Shown here piece after piece: positions 34,864-44,595 of a stretch of 64,000 nucleotides of DNA. Origin of the DNA: Merdibacter massiliensis (GTDB lineage: Bacteria; Bacillota_I; Bacilli_A; Erysipelotrichales; Erysipelotrichaceae); contig NZ_LT699717.1 of assembly GCF_900155395.1 (NCBI RefSeq), forward strand, positions 1 through 64,000, in the 5' to 3' direction. A program made the position numbers and the translations under genes. Position 1 is the first letter of the stretch, and each line of letters starts with the position of its first letter. Under the pieces are notes generated by a model, which was not told the DNA's origin, made no database searches, and saw nothing but the letters and a program-made list of their open reading frames with translations.

Positions 34864-37683
34864 TTAAGCCTCCAATAATCGTTTCAGATATTTTCCAGTA
34901 TAGCTCTGTTCATTTTTTGCAATCTGTTCTGGTGTACCGCAGGCTACGATCGTACCGCCTTCATCGCCGCCTTCCGGTCCAAGGTCAATAATATAGTCTG
35001 CACTCTTGATCACATCCAGATTATGCTCAATGACAATGACCGTATCCCCATTGTCCACAATACGCTGCAATACTTCCAGCAGCTTTTTGACATCGTGCGT
35101 ATGCAGACCAGTAGTCGGCTCATCCAACACGAACAATGTCTTGCCTGTTGCTTTTCTTTGCAGTTCGCTTGCCAATTTGACACGCTGTGCTTCTCCACCA
35201 GACAATGTCGTCGCACTTTGTCCTAATTTCACATACCCAAGTCCCACATCTTTTAACGTCTGTAATTTATGTTTGATCTTGGGAACACTGGCGAAAAAAT
35301 CAATGGCTTCTTCTACGCTCATCTCCAGGACATCATAAATATTTTTTCCTTTGTAAGTGACTTGCAAGGTTTCTTCATTGTATCGTTTTCCGCCGCATTC
35401 TTCACAAGGTACATAGACATCCGGCAGAAAATGCATCGAAATCCGCAAGATGCCATCCCCCTGGCAGGCTTCACAGCGTCCGCCTTTTACATTGAAAGAG
35501 AAACGGCCGCGGTCATAGCCGCGCATCCTGGCCTCAGGCGTCTGTGCATATAGTTCGCGAATATCATCAAAGACACCGGTGTAGGTTGCAGGATTTGATC
35601 GAGGCGTCCGTCCAATTGGATCCTGATCGATATCAATGATCTTGTCGATATATTCAATTCCTTTAATTTCTTTATGTTTTCCAGGTTTGATGCGTACACG
35701 GCCCAACGCGTGCTGTACCCCTTTTGTCAAGATCTCATTGACCAAAGAAGATTTCCCGGAACCGCTGACACCGCTGACGCAAATGAAGGTACCCAAAGGA
35801 AAATCTACTGTTACATTCTTTAAGTTATTGCATGCTGCCTTCACTACCCGCAATTTACGGCCGTTGCCTTTGCGTCTTTTTTTAGGCACTTCGATTTTCA
35901 TCCGGCCACTTAAATAAGCACCTGTGATCGAATTCTCATTTGCCATGACCTCTTGCGGCGTACCGGCCGCAACCACTTCACCACCATGGATCCCTGCACC
36001 AGGTCCGATATCGATGATGTAATCAGATGCCCGCATGGTATCTTCATCATGTTCAACAACGATCAGCGAATTTCCAAGATCACGCATATCTTTTAATGTG
36101 GAAATCAAACGGTCATTATCGCGCTGATGCAGCCCGATGCTTGGTTCATCCAATACGTACAGCACACCGCTCAGATGACTGCCGATTTGCGTAGCCAGGC
36201 GAATGCGTTGTGCTTCTCCTCCGGAGAGAGAACCTGCAATACGATCCAATGTCAAATAGCCCAATCCTACATTATTCAAGAAACCTAAACGGTCCTTGAT
36301 TTCTTTTACGATCAAACGGGCAATTTCTTCCTGCTGCTTGCTCAATTGCAGCTGCTCCATAAATATTGCCGCATCCCGAACGCTCATCGTCGTCCATTCA
36401 TAAATATTCTTTCCGCCCACATACACGCTTAATGCCTGCGGATTCAATCGTTTTCCGCCGCAAGTCGGACATGGCATCTCTGCCATAAAAGTACCCAGCC
36501 ATTCTCTGGACATCGAACTGCTTGTTTCCATATAGCGGCGTTCGATCAACGTAACGACACCTTCGATATATTCGGTTTTCTTTGTAACATTGCCGCTTCT
36601 GGAATACAATGTATAGGCAATTGGTTCATCCGCCCCATACAGCAGCATATCCATTTCGTGTTTGCCTATTTGTTCGATCGGCGTATCTACAGAAATATGA
36701 TAATGATCCAACAAAGCCGAAAAGCGCTGCCATTCTAAATTTTCGCTGCCGACAATATTTTTGTAATACACGATACCGCCTTGTGCAATGCTTTTACTGC
36801 GATCCGGGATGAGATAATCAATATCTACTTTCTGCGTGATTCCTAACCCTTTGCACTCCGGACATGCACCGAAAGGGGCATTGAACGAAAACAATTTCGG
36901 TTCCAGTTTAGGAATCGAAAAACCACAATACTTGCATGCATAATTGCTGGAGAACAAGATCTCATCATCTCCGTAAGCAACAACCGCTAATCCATCGCTT
37001 AATTTCAATGCACTCTCTAAAGAATCATGCAGGCGAGAGCGGTCATCGCTCTTTACGATCCGATCGACAACCACATCGATATTGTGTTTCTTATTTTTTT
37101 CCAGTGCTTCCACTTCTTCTAAAATGCGTACTTCGCCATCAATTCGAACACGCACATAGCCCTCTCTCGTTAATTTTGCAAGCAGATCTTTATGCGTTCC
37201 TTTTTTTCCTTTTACGATTGGTGCCAAAATGACCAGTCTTGTACGATCCGGCAATTCCATGATGCGATCGACCATCTGTTTGATCGTCTGTGATGTGATC
37301 GGTTCATGATGGGTCGGACAGTAAGGCACACCAACACGAGCATATAACAAACGTAAATAATCATAGATTTCTGTTACAGTTCCCACTGTTGAACGCGGAT
37401 TATTGCTTGTTGTTTTTTGATCAATAGAGATTGCCGGAGAAAGGCCTTCGATGCTGTCTACCTCCGGTTTCTCGCTATTTCCTAAAAATTGACGGGCATA
37501 CGCACTCAACGATTCAACATAGCGGCGCTGTCCTTCTGCATAAATCGTGTCAAATGCCAATGATGTCTTTCCTGAACCAGAAACGCCTGTCATAATCACA
37601 AATCGATCTCTTGGTACATTGACATCGATGTTCTTCAAATTATTTTCACGAGCACCTTTGATCACGATCCAATCCTTATTCAT
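34864..37683 (-). CDS. uvrA: Excinuclease ABC subunit A
   Basis: A 939-residue UvrA, the damage-recognition ATPase of nucleotide excision repair. Two ABC modules are present: Walker [15 protein letters not shown] and [14 protein letters not shown], with signatures [12 protein letters not shown] and [12 protein letters not shown]. Zinc-binding CKYCGF...CPEC and CEACQG...CEEC motifs are visible. UvrB is at 45250. No canonical GAAC-N4-GTTC DinR/LexA box was seen upstream, but a TATGAC-GAAA-GTCATA palindrome is at 37712-37727. Confidence 0.97.
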   Translation of the reverse strand: MNKDWIVIKGARENNLKNIDVNVPRDRFVIMTGVSGSGKTSLAFDTIYAEGQRRYVESLSAYARQFLGNSEKPEVDSIEGLSPAISIDQKTTSNNPRSTVGTVTEIYDYLRLLYARVGVPYCPTHHEPITSQTIKQMVDRIMELPDRTRLVILAPIVKGKKGTHKDLLAKLTREGYVRVRIDGEVRILEEVEALEKNKKHNIDVVVDRIVKSDDRSRLHDSLESALKLSDGLAVVAYGDDEILFSSNYACKYCGFSIPKLEPKLFSFNAPFGACPECKGLGITQKVDIDYLIPDRSKSIAQGGIVYYKNIVGSENLEWQRFSALLDHYHISVDTPIEQIGKHEMDMLLYGADEPIAYTLYSRSGNVTKKTEYIEGVVTLIERRYMETSSSMSREWLGTFMAEMPCPTCGGKRLNPQALSVYVGGKNIYEWTTMSVRDAAIFMEQLQLSKQQEEIARLIVKEIKDRLGFLNNVGLGYLTLDRIAGSLSGGEAQRIRLATQIGSHLSGVLYVLDEPSIGLHQRDNDRLISTLKDMRDLGNSLIVVEHDEDTMRASDYIIDIGPGAGIHGGEVVAAGTPQEVMANENSITGAYLSGRMKIEVPKKRRKGNGRKLRVVKAACNNLKNVTVDFPLGTFICVSGVSGSGKSSLVNEILTKGVQHALGRVRIKPGKHKEIKGIEYIDKIIDIDQDPIGRTPRSNPATYTGVFDDIRELYAQTPEARMRGYDRGRFSFNVKGGRCEACQGDGILRISMHFLPDVYVPCEECGGKRYNEETLQVTYKGKNIYDVLEMSVEEAIDFFASVPKIKHKLQTLKDVGLGYVKLGQSATTLSGGEAQRVKLASELQRKATGKTLFVLDEPTTGLHTHDVKKLLEVLQRIVDNGDTVIVIEHNLDVIKSADYIIDLGPEGGDEGGTIVACGTPEQIAKNEQSYTGKYLKRLLEA

Positions 37684-37711
37684 TCAACCACCTCATTCTA
37701 GCTTTCCTCAT

Positions 37712-37727
37712 TATGACGAAAGTCATA
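37712..37727. promoter_or_regulatory. Palindrome upstream of uvrA
   Basis: TATGACGAAAGTCATA has perfect 6-base arms around GAAA and lies between the candidate uvrA -10 (TATAAT near 37753) and the ATG. It may be an operator. It resembles the PTS palindromes only loosely. Confidence 0.4.
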
Positions 37728-37790
37728 CATCCAATTTCTTCGTTTCCTGTATATTATATAACAGCTTTTTTTATTTCGCACTCGATTCGC

Positions 37791-37824
37791 AAAAAAAAGA
37801 CTTCTGTGAACGATTACAGAAGTC
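37791..37824 (-). terminator. Terminator after the P-type ATPase
   Basis: A 9-bp stem GACTTCTGT/ACAGAAGTC (37799-37807 with 37816-37824) followed by eight T on the minus strand. It overlaps the ATPase stop codon. Confidence 0.85.
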
Positions 37825-40183
37825 AATCCATCAAATTGTCATATAAATAATGATCAAAAAACAAGCGGTCACATAAAGCATAGAGCGTTTTTTGTACCAA
37901 TGGTATACATAAGATGCCGATACCAACATAGATCCATTGCTGCATAGAAAGTTCAAACAATAAAAACCAGGATTTTGAAAATGGAACAAAAACACAGATG
38001 ACAAATAAAATTCCCATGCTGCCAAACACAAGTATTCGATTTCGATTAAATGGATAACACACATGAAAGAGCACCGCTAATCCGCTGCAGCCCGCCAGCA
38101 ATACGCACATCGTCGAAATTTGTTCATGGTTCATTGCTTCGATCGCAGTCAGACCATATACGTAAAAAACACTGAATACGACACAAAGTGCTCCCGGTAA
38201 AGCATTGCGAAAGACATTGACCAAAAAGTTGCCTGCTACTTTATCATGATTTGGTTCCAATGCCAGGAAAAAGGATGGAATTCCGATCGCAACCGTTGAA
38301 ATCAAAGTTAGCTGAATGGGTTCAAAAGGATAGACAGGAATAAAGAACAGAGTGAATAAACTCAACAAAACAGAGAAAGTTGTTTTGACCAAAAACAATG
38401 AAGCTGTGCGTTGAATGTTATTGATCACGCGTCTTCCTTCATTTACGATCTGTGGCAAATGTGAGAAATCTGAATCTAATAATACGAGATTTGCGATGTT
38501 TTTTGCTGCTTCGCTGCCCTGCGCCATTGCAATTGAACAGTCTGCTTCTTTCAATGCCATTACATCGTTGACACCATCTCCGCTCATCGCTGTAATATGT
38601 CCCTGCTTTTTCAGTGCCAGGATCATATTTTTTTTCTGCATGGGAGTGACCCTTCCGAATACTGTATATGTTTTCATTGCTTCTGCCAATTCTTCGTCAC
38701 TTAATGTTGAGGCATCTATACAAGCTTCCCCATTGCGAACATGACTGCGCTGTGCAATCTCCTTCACTGTTTGCACATCATCGCCGCTGATGATCTTGAC
38801 ATCCACTCCTTGTTCATAAAAATACTCTAAGGTCTTTGGCGCTTCCGGGCGCAGAGGATCGCTCAATACGATCACTGCCAGCAATGTCGGATCCATCCGC
38901 AGCAGATCATCCTGCAGCTTGTGTCTGCTGTGTGCCAACACAACCACTCGTTTTCCAGTTTTGGCATAGGTCTCGATCTGCTGTTGAACAGCGGGATCGA
39001 CCTTCGAAAATAAAAAATGATAGGCGCCCAACAAATAAGTACCTTGCTGCTGATAAGTAACCGCACTTGCCTTGCGCGTACTGGAAAACGGCATTTTATC
39101 CAGGTATTTCCAGCCTTGCCTGTCACCTGCATACTGACGCAGTGCCTGTGCAGTAGCATTATTATCTTCCAAGTCCGAAAAGAAATGACCGATGATTTCT
39201 TTGATATCCATTTCCGCATACGGAATGATCGTTTCTACCTTCATTTTTCCCTGAGTCAATGTACCTGTCTTATCAAAACAGATCGTATCCACCCGTGCCA
39301 GCGTCTCAATACAATATAGTTCTTGAACCAAGGTTTGTTTACGAGCCAGTTGGATCGTGCCAACCGCCAAAGCAACGCTAGTCAATAATACCAGCCCTTC
39401 CGGGATCATTCCTACCATGCCGGCTACCGTGCCGGAAATCGCATCCTCTAACGATGCATGTGTCAGGAACAGCTGTTTCAAAAATAATAAGATTCCCATT
39501 GGTATGATGGTGATGCTTGCACTTTTAATGATAAAATTGATTGCATCTCGCAGCTGCGAAGGATGGCGCCTCACTTGTTTTGCATGTCCCAAGATCGTAT
39601 GTACATATGTTTCTTTTCCTACTGCACATACTTGTGCATAACATTTTCCGCTCACCACAAAACTGCCGGAATACAAGAAATCATCCGTATCTTTCTGAAT
39701 GATCTCTGCTTCTCCTGTAACCAATGATTCGTTGCATTCCACTCTTCCATGAACCATGATCGCATCACATGGAATCTGATCGCCGTTTTCTAAGATCAAG
39801 ATATCGTCTAAGACAATTTCTTCTAAAGTCACTTGTTTTTGTTTTCCGTCACGCAATACTTTTGCATGATTCTTCGTTAACAGCGAAAGGTCATCTAAGA
39901 CTTTTTTTGAACGTATTTCTTGAATGATCCCGATACATAAATTGGAAATGACCACACCTAAAAAGAGCATATTTCGATAATTGCCCGTAATGAAAACAAG
40001 TGCTGCCAGCACAATATTGATAAAGTTAAACAATGTAAACAAATTATCACGCACGATTGCCTGATAGCTTTTTGTCGTACGTTCCAATTGGACATTATAA
40101 TCACCAAGATCCCTGCGCTGCTTTACTTCTGCTTCACTAAGACCATGATGCAAATCTGTATGTTGTCGCAATGTTTTCTCCAA
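37823..40183 (-). CDS. Cation-transporting P-type ATPase
   Basis: A 786-residue P-type ATPase. The phosphorylation motif is DKTGTLTQGKMKV, the actuator motif TGEAE, the hinge GDGVNDVMALKEADC, and paired hydrophobic segments lie before and after the cytoplasmic loops. It moves cations across the membrane using ATP; the N-terminal LSEAEVKQRR and size suggest a Ca/Mg-type (P2) or CtpE-like pump rather than heavy-metal export, since no CPC motif is seen. The TTG at 40183 is chosen: AAGGTGG lies nine bases upstream and an upstream ATG at 40234 precedes the promoter. Confidence 0.88.
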   Translation of the reverse strand: MEKTLRQHTDLHHGLSEAEVKQRRDLGDYNVQLERTTKSYQAIVRDNLFTLFNFINIVLAALVFITGNYRNMLFLGVVISNLCIGIIQEIRSKKVLDDLSLLTKNHAKVLRDGKQKQVTLEEIVLDDILILENGDQIPCDAIMVHGRVECNESLVTGEAEIIQKDTDDFLYSGSFVVSGKCYAQVCAVGKETYVHTILGHAKQVRRHPSQLRDAINFIIKSASITIIPMGILLFLKQLFLTHASLEDAISGTVAGMVGMIPEGLVLLTSVALAVGTIQLARKQTLVQELYCIETLARVDTICFDKTGTLTQGKMKVETIIPYAEMDIKEIIGHFFSDLEDNNATAQALRQYAGDRQGWKYLDKMPFSSTRKASAVTYQQQGTYLLGAYHFLFSKVDPAVQQQIETYAKTGKRVVVLAHSRHKLQDDLLRMDPTLLAVIVLSDPLRPEAPKTLEYFYEQGVDVKIISGDDVQTVKEIAQRSHVRNGEACIDASTLSDEELAEAMKTYTVFGRVTPMQKKNMILALKKQGHITAMSGDGVNDVMALKEADCSIAMAQGSEAAKNIANLVLLDSDFSHLPQIVNEGRRVINNIQRTASLFLVKTTFSVLLSLFTLFFIPVYPFEPIQLTLISTVAIGIPSFFLALEPNHDKVAGNFLVNVFRNALPGALCVVFSVFYVYGLTAIEAMNHEQISTMCVLLAGCSGLAVLFHVCYPFNRNRILVFGSMGILFVICVFVPFSKSWFLLFELSMQQWIYVGIGILCIPLVQKTLYALCDRLFFDHYLYDNLMD

Positions 40184-40208
40184 TTTGCAGCACCACCTTA
40201 TTGTTTTT

Positions 40209-40217
40209 ATTATACCA
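40209..40217 (-). promoter_or_regulatory. Extended -10 promoter of the P-type ATPase
   Basis: TGGTATAAT on the minus strand, about 26 bases upstream of the TTG start. It supports rejecting the upstream ATG at 40234. Confidence 0.65.
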
Positions 40218-40271
40218 TAGACTTTTTCATTCAATCTGTCATTTACGTCACGTTCATCTGTTCACTGAATG

Positions 40272-40307
40272 AAAAAAAGATGGCTGACCATTGGACCAAC
40301 CATCTTT
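40272..40307 (-). terminator. Terminator after pta
   Basis: Stem AAAGATGG/CCATCTTT (40276-40283 with 40300-40307) with further inner pairs and seven T on the minus strand. Confidence 0.85.
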
Positions 40308-40313
40308 CATAAA

Positions 40314-41288
40314 TTAAATCTCCATGAACTTCTGTGCTGCAGTTACGATTGACATCTTATAAACTTCTTCTGCATTGCAGCCGCGTGACAAGTCATTGAT
40401 CGGTGCGTTCAGTCCCTGCAGGATTGGGCCAATCGCTTCCCAGCCACCTAAACGAGCAGCAATCTTGTAACCGATGTTACCAGCATCGATGTTCGGGAAG
40501 ATAAATGTATTCATCGTTCCTGCAATTTCTGAATTCGGCGCTTTCAAAGCAGCAACCTCAGGGGCAACACAGCAGTCAAACTGCATTTCTCCTTCTACTT
40601 TATAATCTAACGGCATACGTTGCAAACGGATAGCTGCTTCGCGAACTTTTGATACGCTTTCTCCTTTTGCAGAACCTAATGTAGAATATGAAAGCAGACC
40701 AATACGTGGTGTAATACCTAATTGTTTTACTGTATTCGCTGTCTGCATAGTGATTTCAACTAATTCGTCTACGTTTGGATTGATGTTGATGGAACAATCG
40801 CCCATGAACAATTGCTCATCTCCCTTTACCAAAACGAAGCAGCTGGATACAATGGAATTACCAGGTGCTGCTTTTACCAACTGCAATGCCGGACGAACCG
40901 TATCTGCTGTTGAATAAGTTGCGCCTCCCAACAAACCGTCCGCATATCCCATTTGTACTAACATCGTACCAAAATAGTTTGTCTGCAGCAAAGCTTTACG
41001 GCAGCTTTCTTCATCCATCTTACCACGACGCAGCTCGATCATGCGAGTAACCATCTTATCCATATCTGGGAAGTCCTTTGGCGACATCGTAGGAATACCT
41101 TCGATATCATGGCCATATTCTTTCGCCGTCTTTTCAATTTCATCAAGATCACCTAACAAAACCGGTTCCAAGATTCCCTCTTTATACAAGCGCACAGCTG
41201 CTTCCTGTACACGGAAATCCGGTCCTTCTGTAAAGACGATACGTACGCCTTTCCCTTTGATCTTGTCTCTTAAATCATCTACAAACAT
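40314..41288 (-). CDS. pta: Phosphate acetyltransferase
   Basis: A 324-residue Pta of the short class, converting acetyl-CoA and phosphate to acetyl phosphate in fermentative ATP production. The family motifs SSCFVLV, GDCSININP and the C-terminal GWEAIGPILQGLNAPINDLSRGC are clear. No ackA is beside it. A TATAAT lies at 41322-41327, and a TGTGA-N6-TCACA box lies further upstream. Confidence 0.96.
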   Translation of the reverse strand: MFVDDLRDKIKGKGVRIVFTEGPDFRVQEAAVRLYKEGILEPVLLGDLDEIEKTAKEYGHDIEGIPTMSPKDFPDMDKMVTRMIELRRGKMDEESCRKALLQTNYFGTMLVQMGYADGLLGGATYSTADTVRPALQLVKAAPGNSIVSSCFVLVKGDEQLFMGDCSININPNVDELVEITMQTANTVKQLGITPRIGLLSYSTLGSAKGESVSKVREAAIRLQRMPLDYKVEGEMQFDCCVAPEVAALKAPNSEIAGTMNTFIFPNIDAGNIGYKIAARLGGWEAIGPILQGLNAPINDLSRGCNAEEVYKMSIVTAAQKFMEI

Positions 41289-41321
41289 TGTCTGTAAACC
41301 CTCTCTTTCCTATCATGATAT

Positions 41322-41327
41322 ATTATA
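41322..41327 (-). promoter_or_regulatory. -10 element of pta
   Basis: TATAAT on the minus strand, about 34 bases upstream of the start, with no obvious -35. A TATCATGATA palindrome (41311-41320) sits near the predicted transcript start. Confidence 0.5.
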
Positions 41328-41359
41328 CAAGCGCTCTCACTAAAAGAAAAGGGGCAACA

Positions 41360-41377
41360 ATGTGAAGTTTATCACAT
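41360..41377. promoter_or_regulatory. CRP/FNR- or Rex-like operator between pta and a GNAT gene
   Basis: ATGTGA-AGTTTA-TCACAT has perfect 6-base arms and contains TGTGA-N6-TCACA, the CRP/FNR/ArcR-type consensus. It also resembles the Rex site TTGTGAA-N4-TTCACAA. It is centred about 53 bases upstream of the predicted pta start. Confidence 0.5.
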
Positions 41378-41420
41378 AAGAAATATGTTATCATGAAGAT
41401 ATTACAAAGGAGGCATGTTC

Positions 41421-41936
41421 ATGCAGGTACATATTCAAAAATGGAAAATGGAAGATGCAGAAAAACTACAGCAACTCTGTGATCAAGCCGATCGCCGTTA
41501 TCTCTCTGATCGTTTGCCTCATCCCTACACATTACAGAATACCACAGAATGGATTCAATATGCCTTGCAACAGGAAAAAGCACAAAAAGGCATCTTTCGA
41601 TCGATTGTCGTCCATCACCATATAGTAGGAAATATCTCTATCGAGCGAAAAGAGGATGTCCGCTGTTTAGAAGGAGAAATCGGCTTTTTGTTAGATAAAA
41701 CATATTGGTCCAACTCCATCACAAGCAAAGCAGTCGACCTTATCTGTAAAGAAGCTTACAAACAGCTTCCTTTACAGCGTATATCCGCTTTGGTCTATGC
41801 TCCAAACATCGCCTCAAGAAAAGTCTTAGAAAAAAATCAATTCGTCTTAGAAGGCATTCTACGAAAAGCAATCTTTAAAGACGGCAAGATCTATGATGCC
41901 TGTCTGTATGCCCATTATCGAAAAGAAACAGAATGA
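41421..41936 (+). CDS. GNAT-family N-acetyltransferase
   Basis: A 171-residue acetyltransferase of the RimJ/RimL-like type, transferring acetyl from acetyl-CoA to an amine. IEGEIGFLLDKTYW-type sheet (here LEGEIGFLLDKTYWSNSITSKAV) and ALVYAPNIASRKVLEKNQFVLEGILRKAI show the acetyl-CoA domain. The ATG at 41421 is used, since one at 41415 is too near the GGAGG. The target is unknown. The stop precedes the folT promoter by a few bases. Confidence 0.88.
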   Translation: MQVHIQKWKMEDAEKLQQLCDQADRRYLSDRLPHPYTLQNTTEWIQYALQQEKAQKGIFRSIVVHHHIVGNISIERKEDVRCLEGEIGFLLDKTYWSNSITSKAVDLICKEAYKQLPLQRISALVYAPNIASRKVLEKNQFVLEGILRKAIFKDGKIYDACLYAHYRKETE

Positions 41937-41939
41937 GGA

Positions 41940-41968
41940 TTGCAAACAATGAGAGATGTCGCTATAAT
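41940..41968 (+). promoter_or_regulatory. Promoter of the folT riboswitch transcript
   Basis: TTGCAA (41940-41945), 17 bases, TATAAT (41963-41968). Confidence 0.8.
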
Positions 41969-41975
41969 GTTCTTG

Positions 41976-42076
41976 TTAGCAGAGTAGAAATATGTGCGTT
42001 AAGTATCGGCTGAACGGGGAGTTGTCAGCCGGGCGAAAAGTTATCTTGCGGTACATGTTTCGCATCCCGCTGTTGC
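41976..42076 (+). promoter_or_regulatory. THF riboswitch upstream of folT
   Basis: The sequence carries the tetrahydrofolate riboswitch core: GAGTAGA, TGCGTTAAGT, a GGCTGA/TCAGCC hairpin with GAACGGGGAGTTGT, and GGGCGAAA. An 8-bp helix pairs AAATATGT (41988-41995) with ACATGTTT (42053-42060), and a closing helix pairs AGCAG with CTGTT. It senses reduced folate and controls the folate transporter gene folT. Confidence 0.92.
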
Positions 42077-42077
42077 C

Positions 42078-42126
42078 TATGAAAAAAACAAACCTCTTTT
42101 TTCATATGCAATATGGAAAAGGAGGT
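42078..42126 (+). promoter_or_regulatory. Expression platform with Shine-Dalgarno sequestration
   Basis: AACCTCTTTT (42091-42100) can pair with the Shine-Dalgarno AAAAGGAGGT (42117-42126) over nine bases. It also lies in the loop and 3' arm of a competing hairpin ATGAAAAAA/TTTTTTCAT (about 42080-42104). The two structures are mutually exclusive, indicating control of translation. Confidence 0.65.
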
Positions 42127-42133
42127 ATTTTTT

Positions 42134-42700
42134 ATGAAACAGCTCTACCTGACATGGAAAGAAAGCATAAAAGAGAGCAGACGCGTGCAAGCGCTGGTTG
42201 GTGTAGCTCTATTCACTGCTTTTGACATCATTTTATCTACCTATGCCAGCATTCGTCTCATTCCCAATGTGCTGACTATTTCTTTTGCCAGTGTTGCAGT
42301 AGCAGCAAGCGGCTTTTTCTTTGGCCCTTGGCTCAACGGCATTGCCGGCATCATCACCGACAATCTTTCTTATGTTTTATATCCAAATGGCCCCTGGTTT
42401 CCAGGATGGATGATCAATGCGATGTTTACCGGTTTCTTTTACGGACTGCTCTTTTATAAACAGCCAAAGATCACATTAAAGCGCTGTATCTTCGCACGTC
42501 TGGGCATTGTTTTGGTCGTTAATTTCGTATTGAATCCGCTATGGATGTCTTTAACGATGGGCAATACTTTTCTTTATTATCTCAGTATTCGCATTGTCAA
42601 AAACCTCATTGCATTCCCTATCGACGTAGCTGTTTTATATTATGTATTAAAAGCATGTGAACGGATGCGTAACCGACAAGGTATTCACCGCAGCAAATAA
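42134..42700 (+). CDS. folT: Folate ECF transporter S component
   Basis: A 188-residue FolT, the substrate-binding subunit of a folate ECF transporter. Five or six hydrophobic segments are present, with RVQALVGVALFTAFDIILSTYASIRLIP at the N-terminus and the GFFFGPWLNGIAGIITDNL segment typical of FolT. It needs the shared EcfA/A'/T module, which is not in this window. The ATG at 42134 follows AAAAGGAGG. A THF riboswitch lies upstream and the convergent folC follows. Confidence 0.93.
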   Translation: MKQLYLTWKESIKESRRVQALVGVALFTAFDIILSTYASIRLIPNVLTISFASVAVAASGFFFGPWLNGIAGIITDNLSYVLYPNGPWFPGWMINAMFTGFFYGLLFYKQPKITLKRCIFARLGIVLVVNFVLNPLWMSLTMGNTFLYYLSIRIVKNLIAFPIDVAVLYYVLKACERMRNRQGIHRSK

Positions 42701-42720
42701 AAAGGCCGACGGCCTTTTTT
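42699..42720. terminator. Bidirectional terminator between folT and folC
   Basis: Stem AAAAGGCC/GGCCTTTT with a GAC loop, flanked by A- and T-runs on both sides. Confidence 0.85.
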
Positions 42721-43928
42721 TATTGAAACAACTTTACTGCTTCCGATACAAAATATAAAGAACCGCAGATGACGATACGCTGATCAACCGCCATACGCTG
42801 CTGTAAAATACTCGACAGATCCTGTGCCAGCGGCAGCTGATATTTCTTTGCCAATGCAGAAAGATCAGCCAATCGTTCCTGTTGAAAAGGACAAAGGATC
42901 AATTGATTGCAGACTTTGCGTAAACACTCGATCATTCGTTCCCCTTCTTTATCTTTTAATACGGAAAACAAGATCGTATCAATCGAGAGATCTTGCAGGG
43001 TCGTGCACAATGCCTCGATTCCTTCCCGGTTATGTGCGCCATCGATGATCACCAGAGGCTGTTTCGAAACGATTTCAAATCGGCCTGCCCATTTGCTGTT
43101 CTGTATCGCCTGTAAACGTACGGCTTTATTTGCTGCAGGACATAAAAGCGATATGATTCGATAAGCCAACGCTGCATTTTCTGCTTGATAGCCTGCCATC
43201 GTAGACAGGGTGATAAAATCTCCTTCTTCACTTTCAAAACAGATCATCCCTTGTCTATTTGTATGCACATTTTCAGCATGGCATTCATAAAACGGCGCAT
43301 GCTTTTCTCTGCATATTTCCTTGAACACTTCCAGACAAGACGGGCGTTTTTCGCTAGTGACAAGAGGAACCCCTTGTTTGATGATTCCTCCTTTTTCTCT
43401 GGCAATCTCTTCCAGCGTATTTCCTAGCAATTGCATATGATCATGCCCGATATTGGTAATTGCACAGATCTTGGGCTGAAATATATTGGTCGCATCCAAT
43501 CGGCCTCCCAGTCCGGTTTCTAATATGACAAAATCAACTTGTTCCTCAACGAACCATTCCATCGCCAAATGGACATCAATATCAAACATCGCCAGATCCA
43601 GCGCTTGCCACCGCGTGTCGTAGCGATTGACCAAGCGCAAGAACACATCCTCTTTCATCCATGCATCATTGATCCGGATACGGTCATAATGGACATACAA
43701 AGCTGGTGATGTCAAAGTTCCTACGCGATAACCCAATGCTTGCAGCTGTGAACGTAAATAATTCACCGTAGACCCTTTCCCATTTGTACCTGCCACATGT
43801 ATGATCGGCAAAGTGAACGCTTTCGGACACACTTCTTTCAAAAAAGACTGAAAAGCCGGAAGGTCTTTTTTATTCCGCCGTCTGGATTCGATAGAGCGCA
43901 ATGCATCTTTTGCACAAACGTAGCTCAT
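42720..43928 (-). CDS. folC: Folylpolyglutamate synthase / dihydrofolate synthase
   Basis: A 402-residue Mur-ligase-type enzyme that adds glutamate to folates. HVAGTNGKGSTVNYLRSQL is the P-loop, ETGLGGRLDATN and TNIGHDHMQLLG are the Omega-loop and ligase motifs, and DGAHNREGIEAL follows in the C-terminal domain. The ATG at 43928 overlaps the ung stop as ATGA; a TTG at 43943 falls on the Shine-Dalgarno. Facing folT, it fits retention of imported folate. Confidence 0.94.
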   Translation of the reverse strand: MSYVCAKDALRSIESRRRNKKDLPAFQSFLKEVCPKAFTLPIIHVAGTNGKGSTVNYLRSQLQALGYRVGTLTSPALYVHYDRIRINDAWMKEDVFLRLVNRYDTRWQALDLAMFDIDVHLAMEWFVEEQVDFVILETGLGGRLDATNIFQPKICAITNIGHDHMQLLGNTLEEIAREKGGIIKQGVPLVTSEKRPSCLEVFKEICREKHAPFYECHAENVHTNRQGMICFESEEGDFITLSTMAGYQAENAALAYRIISLLCPAANKAVRLQAIQNSKWAGRFEIVSKQPLVIIDGAHNREGIEALCTTLQDLSIDTILFSVLKDKEGERMIECLRKVCNQLILCPFQQERLADLSALAKKYQLPLAQDLSSILQQRMAVDQRIVICGSLYFVSEAVKLFQ

Positions 43929-44584
43929 TTTGAAAGCCTCCAATCAATCGTGCCTCTGCCAAGTTCCTGTAATTTCTCATTGATCGTAGAAAATGGGCGA
44001 GAACCAAAAAACCCATGATAGGCAGATAAAGGAGAGGGATGTGCTGCCTGCAGCACCACATGTTTCTCTTCATTGATCAGCTTTCGTTTTTGCTGGGCCC
44101 ACTTTCCCCAAAGAACGAAAACAGAAGGAGAAGCATGATCGTTTACAAATTGGATCGCATGATCTGTAAATATTTCCCATCCTTTGCCGCGATGACTGCC
44201 GCTTTTCCCTTCTTCTACGCTCATGACCGCATTCATCATCAAAATGCCCTGCTTGGCCCATTCGATCAAATTTCCATGCTGCGGTGTTGTGATTCCTAGA
44301 TCCTCATTCAGTTCCTTATAGATATTTCGCAGACTGGGCGTTAGCTTTTCTCCGCGATTGATAGAAAAACACAGCCCGTGTGCCTGATGAGCATGGATAT
44401 AAGGATCTTGTCCCAGGATAACGACGCGCAGCTTTTCCAGCGGACAATAATCAAAGCAGGAAAATAATTGATCATACGGCGGATAGATCGTTTTTTCTGC
44501 ATATTCTTTCTGTACAAAATCCATCAGCTTTTGATAGTATTCTTGTTTGGTTTCCTGCGCAAAAAAATCATCCCATGTTTTCAT
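43925..44584 (-). CDS. ung: Uracil-DNA glycosylase
   Basis: A 219-residue family-1 UDG that removes uracil from DNA. VILGQDPYIHAHQAHGLCFS is the water-activating and uracil-binding motif; the catalytic Asp and conserved Tyr are present but the canonical His after Tyr is Ile, a variation I cannot say is rare. AAHPSPLSAYHGFFGSRPFS is the DNA-intercalation loop with the catalytic His. It starts behind AGGGGGC. Confidence 0.95.
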   Translation of the reverse strand: MKTWDDFFAQETKQEYYQKLMDFVQKEYAEKTIYPPYDQLFSCFDYCPLEKLRVVILGQDPYIHAHQAHGLCFSINRGEKLTPSLRNIYKELNEDLGITTPQHGNLIEWAKQGILMMNAVMSVEEGKSGSHRGKGWEIFTDHAIQFVNDHASPSVFVLWGKWAQQKRKLINEEKHVVLQAAHPSPLSAYHGFFGSRPFSTINEKLQELGRGTIDWRLSK

Positions 44585-44595
44585 CCTATGCCCCC

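Noticed and set aside
37684-37800. SOS (LexA/DinR) box upstream of uvrA
   Set aside because: No GAAC-N4-GTTC was found. The palindrome TATGAC-GAAA-GTCATA does not fit the DinR consensus.
41315-41345. cre-like sequence overlapping the pta promoter spacer
   Set aside because: At least three mismatches to the CcpA consensus, too weak to call.
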